A DNA stretch of 64,000 bases from Acidicapsa ligni (GTDB lineage Bacteria; Acidobacteriota; Terriglobia; Terriglobales; Acidobacteriaceae). The stretch lies in NCBI RefSeq assembly GCF_025685655.1, contig NZ_JAGSYG010000002.1, forward strand, positions 124,001 to 188,000, in the 5' to 3' direction. Position 1 is the first letter of the stretch; each line of letters begins with the position of its first letter. Below the pieces are notes generated by a model. The model searched no databases, was not told the origin of the DNA, and saw only the letters and a list, made by a program, of their open reading frames with translations. This document shows, piece by piece, positions 60,348 through 64,000 of this stretch. Both the position numbers and the translations under genes were made by a program.

Positions 60348-61019
60348 TCAATTGGTGCTGATCGGCAGGCTCTGCGTGTTGTTATAGCTCAGGTCCGTCA
60401 CTTGAACCTGCCCCGGCTGTACGGTCACGATCTTGAACCGGTGATCGACGATCTCTCCCGGAGAAGCCTCGAAGATATCTTCGCCATGCAGAAGATATGC
60501 CTTGAGACTGCCGCTTTTGGTCGATGTGTATCCAAAATAACGCAGATCGATCGCGGGAGGCTGCGGTACAGGAGGCGGCACATAGGCTGCCGGTCCAGAT
60601 ACTGCCGCCACTGCCTGCCGGGCGCTCGCTGCCGGGCGTTCGATGGCTATCGGGGCGGAGTCCTCGGAAAAGATATTGCGTCCGCTACCCGCATACTCGA
60701 TTGATTCACTGAGCGCCAGCTTTTCCACGTGCAATGCCGGGTCGAGGCCGGAGCTGGGAAGCTTCTCGGCTGCCGGACCAGCCTCGCCAGCCGAGCTGAC
60801 TGAGTTTGCCGAGTTGGACGCGGATTCCGCGCCCTTATTCTGCGAACTTGTAGCTGTCACGGTACGCGGTCGCGTGCGGGGAACAACCGGAGCCGGAGCT
60901 GGTGGTGCGGAGGGTCCGCTGAAAAACAGTTGGCTGATGCCCAGGTATGCCACGAGGCAGAACAGCACTCCCGCAATGATGACGTTGCGCTTATTGTCTG
61001 TACCAGCTTTGAGGGCCAT
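60348..61019 (-). CDS. PilP/GspC-like assembly protein
   Basis: 223 residues. One membrane helix (NVIIAGVLFCLVAYLGISQLFF), a Pro/Thr/Ser-rich stretch, then YGSGRNIFSEDSAPI and a C-terminal beta domain LRYFGYTSTKSGSLKAYLLHGEDIFEASPGEIVDHRFKIVTVQPGQVQVTDLSYNNTQSLPI that resembles the HR domain of PilP/GspC. Likely connects the inner-membrane PilMNO complex to the outer-membrane secretin. Third position in the pilM-N-O-P order. Confidence 0.75.
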   Translation of the reverse strand: MALKAGTDNKRNVIIAGVLFCLVAYLGISQLFFSGPSAPPAPAPVVPRTRPRTVTATSSQNKGAESASNSANSVSSAGEAGPAAEKLPSSGLDPALHVEKLALSESIEYAGSGRNIFSEDSAPIAIERPAASARQAVAAVSGPAAYVPPPVPQPPAIDLRYFGYTSTKSGSLKAYLLHGEDIFEASPGEIVDHRFKIVTVQPGQVQVTDLSYNNTQSLPISTN

Positions 61020-61021
61020 GA

Positions 61022-61666
61022 CTATCGTCCCTCCCCGCTGGGAGCGGCGTCGGATGCCGTTCCCTCTGTGGCCTTGGGCGCGCCCTCAATGGGCAGACCG
61101 CTCACAGCCGCATCCGCTGGCCTTAGCCAGGTAGAGAACCCAAGTCGAAGATTCACAGTACCGCTTTGCTGGCCGGTCAGGGCCATGGTTCGAATCACGA
61201 AGAAAGTCTCGCTGCGTTCCAGTCCATTTACAAAATGCATGATTGCCGGGTAATCGCCGCTCAAACCGGCATCGACGCGAATCTCGGTCAGATCGCCGGA
61301 ACCCGGCACCTGCGAGTATTGCGCTGCGCCCAGGTGAACCTGGCTCTTGGCCTGAATTGCCCCGATTTGCTCCAGGATCGACGAATAGCTCGGCGGAACG
61401 CGCTTCTTGTAGAAATCATCGATCTGAGAGCGGGAGAGTCCCACGCGCTTATCGAGCCCACGAAGCGGCGCTGTCTGAATCTGCATTGCTCGAAGCTGCG
61501 CCGCGCGCCCGGCCATGATGTCCATGTTGCTGGCGCTGGTGGCGTGCCAGTCCAATCCAACGCGAATCCCAAGGAAGATAGTGGCGATCGCAAGCACGCC
61601 AAAGGCCACGGCATGCAGACCGATAGGCGAAAGCAGGCGCTTGCGCAAAAGCGTGAATTGGCTCAT
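61022..61666 (-). CDS. pilO: PilO-like type IV pilus assembly protein
   Basis: 214 residues: a short cytoplasmic end, one membrane helix (IGLHAVAFGVLAIATIFLGIRVGL), a coiled coil and a ferredoxin-like periplasmic domain (LTEIRVDAGLSGDYPAIMHFVNGLERSETFFVIRTMALTG), as in PilO. It pairs with PilN to align the pilus motor. Its ATG overlaps the pilN stop codon by 4 nt. Confidence 0.83.
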   Translation of the reverse strand: MSQFTLLRKRLLSPIGLHAVAFGVLAIATIFLGIRVGLDWHATSASNMDIMAGRAAQLRAMQIQTAPLRGLDKRVGLSRSQIDDFYKKRVPPSYSSILEQIGAIQAKSQVHLGAAQYSQVPGSGDLTEIRVDAGLSGDYPAIMHFVNGLERSETFFVIRTMALTGQQSGTVNLRLGFSTWLRPADAAVSGLPIEGAPKATEGTASDAAPSGEGR

Positions 61667-62625
61667 TGCGGTTCTCCTGCTGTTGCTTCGGTTGGCGCGC
61701 CATCGGGCCGCAGGCGGTTTTGACTATGATTTCTCAGTCCGTTGGGGTCAAACCCGTTGGGATTTTGCTGGCTCACGCCAGGATTCGGTGTCCGATTTGG
61801 CATGGGGCGTTGGAACTGCCGTTGCTGCTGTTGCTGGAGATTTGGCGGCAGGTAGCCTGGTCGAGCACCCGGACCTGCACCCGGGCCAAAACCCGGACGC
61901 GCGCCCATACCGGCACCCGGACCAAAACCAGGCCGGGCCGGGGCTCCAAGAGGCGGTATTTCGACCGAAGGAACTGCCCGTTTCTGCGCGGCATTTGCAG
62001 CCTTGCGCTGCTCCAGAGTGGGCGGGTTGTACTCCGCCAGCACTTCAAAGGCAACCCTTCCGCTATCGTGTACGGTCTGCGGTCCAGACCTGGATCCGGG
62101 CCCGCTTTGCGATTCACTATTGTCCGAATTCTCGCCCGTGATGCGCGGATGCACAAACCGCTGCGAGTGCTCCATGTTCCGTATCATCTCGACGGATCGT
62201 TCGCGTAACCCGGCGATGCGCAGTCGCAGCGTCAATTGCCCATTCTTGGCTCGTACCGGCTCGATCGCTGTAACCTGCACGCCAGCGGGTAGAACCCGCT
62301 CCAGGTCTTCCATCGCAGCCGTCCACGAGAACGACTTCACATCGAAAAGATGATTCAAAAATCCAGCCTGGGTGAGCACCTTGGCATTGAGAGGCTGCTG
62401 CATCTGCGCCTGGTACCCGTCCTCTTCCCGCTGGATATTTGCGATTGCCTTGTCCATCGCTTCTTCGCGGGCGGCAACGCGTAGCGCCGATTGGTGAAAG
62501 TGCAGCAGGCCGAGCCCCAGGATGAGCAATAGCCCGGCCAGCACCGCCATGCCGATGCGCAGGCGTTTGACCATCGGGCCCTGGTCGGCATAGGGACGAG
62601 TTGCGAGATTGATTGAAATGCGCAT
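61663..62625 (-). CDS. pilN: PilN-like type IV pilus assembly protein
   Basis: 320 residues. INLATRPYADQGP at the N-terminus is the PilN motif that binds PilM; a membrane helix (RIGMAVLAGLLLILGLGLLHF) and a ferredoxin-like periplasmic domain (WTAAMEDLERVLPAGVQVTAIEPVRAKNGQLTLRLRIAG) follow. Residues 230-320 are extra: two ARPGFGPGAGxG repeats and a Gln/Pro/Asn-rich tail. Stop overlaps pilO start. Confidence 0.87.
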   Translation of the reverse strand: MRISINLATRPYADQGPMVKRLRIGMAVLAGLLLILGLGLLHFHQSALRVAAREEAMDKAIANIQREEDGYQAQMQQPLNAKVLTQAGFLNHLFDVKSFSWTAAMEDLERVLPAGVQVTAIEPVRAKNGQLTLRLRIAGLRERSVEMIRNMEHSQRFVHPRITGENSDNSESQSGPGSRSGPQTVHDSGRVAFEVLAEYNPPTLEQRKAANAAQKRAVPSVEIPPLGAPARPGFGPGAGMGARPGFGPGAGPGARPGYLPPNLQQQQQRQFQRPMPNRTPNPGVSQQNPNGFDPNGLRNHSQNRLRPDGAPTEATAGEPQ

Positions 62626-62628
62626 CGC

Positions 62629-63558
62629 TTAGTTCGTCCCCACCAGTGCTCCGGTCACGCCAGCTACAGATTGGTGTCCCATTGCTGAAACTATGCCAGT
62701 CTCAGGCGCGGGAACCATTTCTCCTACTGCAAATTCGGCGTCCGCTAACAGCGCTGCAAAATCATGTACCGACAGTGTGCCGGAGTAAAGCAAACGATGA
62801 GGACGAAATTGCAGCCTGTCCTCAAAGTATGCGGCGGCGACTGCAATGGATCGCTGTACATCGGCTTGCAGCGCCTCTGGCTCCAGAGGCAATTCGATGG
62901 TGCGATGCAGCAGGATGTCGTTGCCTGAAAGGATGGACGTAGTCAGCACTTTGGCGCTCAGATTTACCGCCAGCACTGCCTCCTGGCTGTCGACCGCGCA
63001 CATACCGGCGAGACTGGTCGGCATCACAACGCCCGGCTCGTACCCGGCAGCCCGCACGGCAGCTTCGTACTCCGTCAGTACCGGGCCGGGAATGATCGCC
63101 GCCAGCACCTTCCACTGCGTTTCCAGTTTGGCCGAGCCCTCGCTGAGAACCTGATAGCTGATGCCTGCGTGCTCCACATCAAAGGGCACGGACTTGCGCA
63201 GGCGGAAGCGCAATACCGGCAAGGCCTCAGACTGACTCGATGGCAGCGTGTCAAAGTCCAGCACAAAGACGCGCACGACAGAGTCCGGAACCACGACGGT
63301 CACCGCTTTCACGCGTGATCCCACCTGTCCCAATGCGGAGCGGATAGCTGTCGTCAGCACTGCAGGGTTCGCGATGTTCGGCTCCAGGAGACTTGGGTAA
63401 ACCGCGCCGGCAGGCAGAGGCTCAAAGGCATACACAGCCGTGCCACCCGGCGCCGGAGTAGCTGCGGCAACGACCCCCTCAGGCGTGATCTCACAGGCTG
63501 CCGCTGGACGTCCGCCCGGCGCAATCCCCACGGGAACTTGTAATCGAAATGAAGGCAC
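62629..63558 (-). CDS. pilM: PilM-like type IV pilus assembly ATPase-fold protein
   Basis: 309 residues, GTG start at 63558. Actin-like fold of PilM in a diverged form: VVPDSVVRVFVLDFDTLPSSQSEALPVLRFRLRKSVPFDVEHAGISYQVL, AAVRAAGYEPGVVMPTSLAGMCAV, LLHRTIELP and SIAVAAAYFEDRL. It sits at the cytoplasmic face and links PilN to the motor. The GTG overlaps the stop of a 31-codon ORF (TAGTG), and its AGGAG lies inside a long inverted repeat. Confidence 0.85.
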   Translation of the reverse strand: MPSFRLQVPVGIAPGGRPAAACEITPEGVVAAATPAPGGTAVYAFEPLPAGAVYPSLLEPNIANPAVLTTAIRSALGQVGSRVKAVTVVVPDSVVRVFVLDFDTLPSSQSEALPVLRFRLRKSVPFDVEHAGISYQVLSEGSAKLETQWKVLAAIIPGPVLTEYEAAVRAAGYEPGVVMPTSLAGMCAVDSQEAVLAVNLSAKVLTTSILSGNDILLHRTIELPLEPEALQADVQRSIAVAAAYFEDRLQFRPHRLLYSGTLSVHDFAALLADAEFAVGEMVPAPETGIVSAMGHQSVAGVTGALVGTN

Positions 63559-63653
63559 TAAAGCATTTCTCCTGTTACATCGCCTTGCTCAGGATTGTTA
63601 AGTGCAGCTTTCGTTGCGGAAAGCTGCGTGATCTCGGTAACTTCCATCGACAT
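63558..63653 (-). CDS. Small ORF between pilB and pilM
   Basis: 31 codons (ATG at 63653; second ATG at 63647, 6 nt after GAGG). Reads MSMEVTEITQLSATKAALNN and ends PEQGDVTGEML. Its TAG overlaps the pilM GTG by one base. The frame may be a leader peptide for pilM translation or an accidental frame inside a structured spacer. Confidence 0.45.
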   Translation of the reverse strand: MSMEVTEITQLSATKAALNNPEQGDVTGEML

Positions 63654-63672
63654 CCTCAGGAGAAATGCTTTA
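63559..63672. promoter_or_regulatory. Long inverted repeat enclosing pilM ribosome binding site
   Basis: TAAAGCATTTCTCCTG (63559-63574) and CAGGAGAAATGCTTTA (63657-63672) are perfectly complementary 16-mers. On the minus-strand transcript one arm holds the pilB stop codon (TAA), the other the pilM Shine-Dalgarno AGGAG. Between them a second hairpin (GCAGCTTTC / GAAAGCTGC, 63604-63627) forms. Pairing would hide the pilM ribosome binding site. Confidence 0.7.
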
Positions 63673-64000
63673 GCGAGAAGCCTCGATAAAGGTGACCTTG
63701 TTGATTTCCTTAAGCGTCGTATAACCGCGGCGTACGCGGTCCAGTGCGGATTCGCGCAGAAAGCTCATGCCTTCCTGCTGGGCCAGTTTACGTACTTCTG
63801 AGGTGGGTCGCTTATCCAGAATCAGCTCTCGGATCGGGTCGGTCAAGTCCAGTAGTTCGTGGATCGCTGTTCGACCACGATATCCTGTCCCGCCGCACTC
63901 GATGCAGCCCGCTCCCTCGCGGAATTCAAAATCGCGCCACTCCGCCGGATCGAGGCCGCTCAGCAGCAGCAGCTCTTCCGGATGTTTTACCGTATACGAG
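63670..64000 (-). CDS. pilB: PilB/GspE-type assembly ATPase, C-terminal end
   Basis: Only the last 109 codons are inside; the gene continues past the right edge. GAGCIECGGTGYRGRTAIHELLDLTDPIRELIL is the zinc-region end and C-terminal domain of the PilB/GspE family, followed by KLAQQEGMSFLRESALDRVRRGYTTLKEINKVTFIEASR. It is the motor ATPase for pilus or pseudopilus extension. First visible gene of the leftward pil operon. Confidence 0.92.
   Translation of the reverse strand, partial: SYTVKHPEELLLLSGLDPAEWRDFEFREGAGCIECGGTGYRGRTAIHELLDLTDPIRELILDKRPTSEVRKLAQQEGMSFLRESALDRVRRGYTTLKEINKVTFIEASR

Overview
The window is a stretch of bacterial chromosome, moderately GC-rich, most likely from an Acidobacteriota member of the Terriglobia/Acidobacteriaceae type. 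The pointers are lineage-typical proteins: a PadR regulator next to a MacB/FtsX-like 'acidobacterial duplicated orphan permease', a second permease of that kind, a VWFA-related acidobacterial protein, a small MARGWES-type conserved protein, an unusual Ser/Gly-rich pseudopilin, and 6-bp-periodic intergenic repeats that carry a GATTCCCTTCGGGAATGAC block. No rRNA, tRNA or CRISPR was seen.

Layout. 0-14.5 kb: a histidine kinase cut by the left edge, a secreted trypsin-like lipoprotein, a two-gene ABC exporter preceded by a perfect palindrome, dehydrogenases, a frameshifted permease behind two tandem secreted paralogues (one with an amber stop in its signal peptide), a LuxR-type regulator with a REC-HPt protein, and a beta-propeller protein. 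14.5-22.9 kb: ftsK, uppP, an SH3-like protein, a PLP-dependent ammonia-lyase, and an HTH plus nucleotidyltransferase pair organised like an AbiE-type toxin-antitoxin. 22.9-32 kb: a leftward biosynthetic block asd-lysC-dapB-methyltransferase-dapA-two unknown paralogues-dapD-rnjA. It makes tetrahydrodipicolinate and its succinyl derivative for meso-DAP and lysine.

32.1-45.3 kb is an accessory region. It holds a tyrosine recombinase and single genes (small Cys-rich protein, degenerate HNH-like secreted protein, JmjC-like cupin) separated by diverged copies of one repeat with core CGATAAG-CCGA-CTTATNG. It also carries an SDR/LysR pair, PadR plus permease, and a DHFR-like/YCII/ECF42 sigma/VOC group. 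This cassette-like layout is the strongest candidate here for an undescribed system.

45.4-64 kb is mostly chromosomal: nrdR, a TetR-SDR operon with a palindromic operator, a flippase-like membrane protein, a lytic transglycosylase, a HAD phosphatase, a LolC/E-like permease, a propeller protein, an S55-type peptidase, a VWFA protein, an A-type Fe-S carrier with a strong terminator, and a leftward type IV pilus/type II secretion operon (pilB end, a 31-codon small ORF, pilM, pilN, pilO, pilP-like, pseudopilin). Between pilB and pilM a 16-bp inverted repeat covers the pilM ribosome binding site, suggesting translational coupling.

Many genes start with GTG or TTG; starts were chosen from Shine-Dalgarno spacing and N-terminal family shape where possible.
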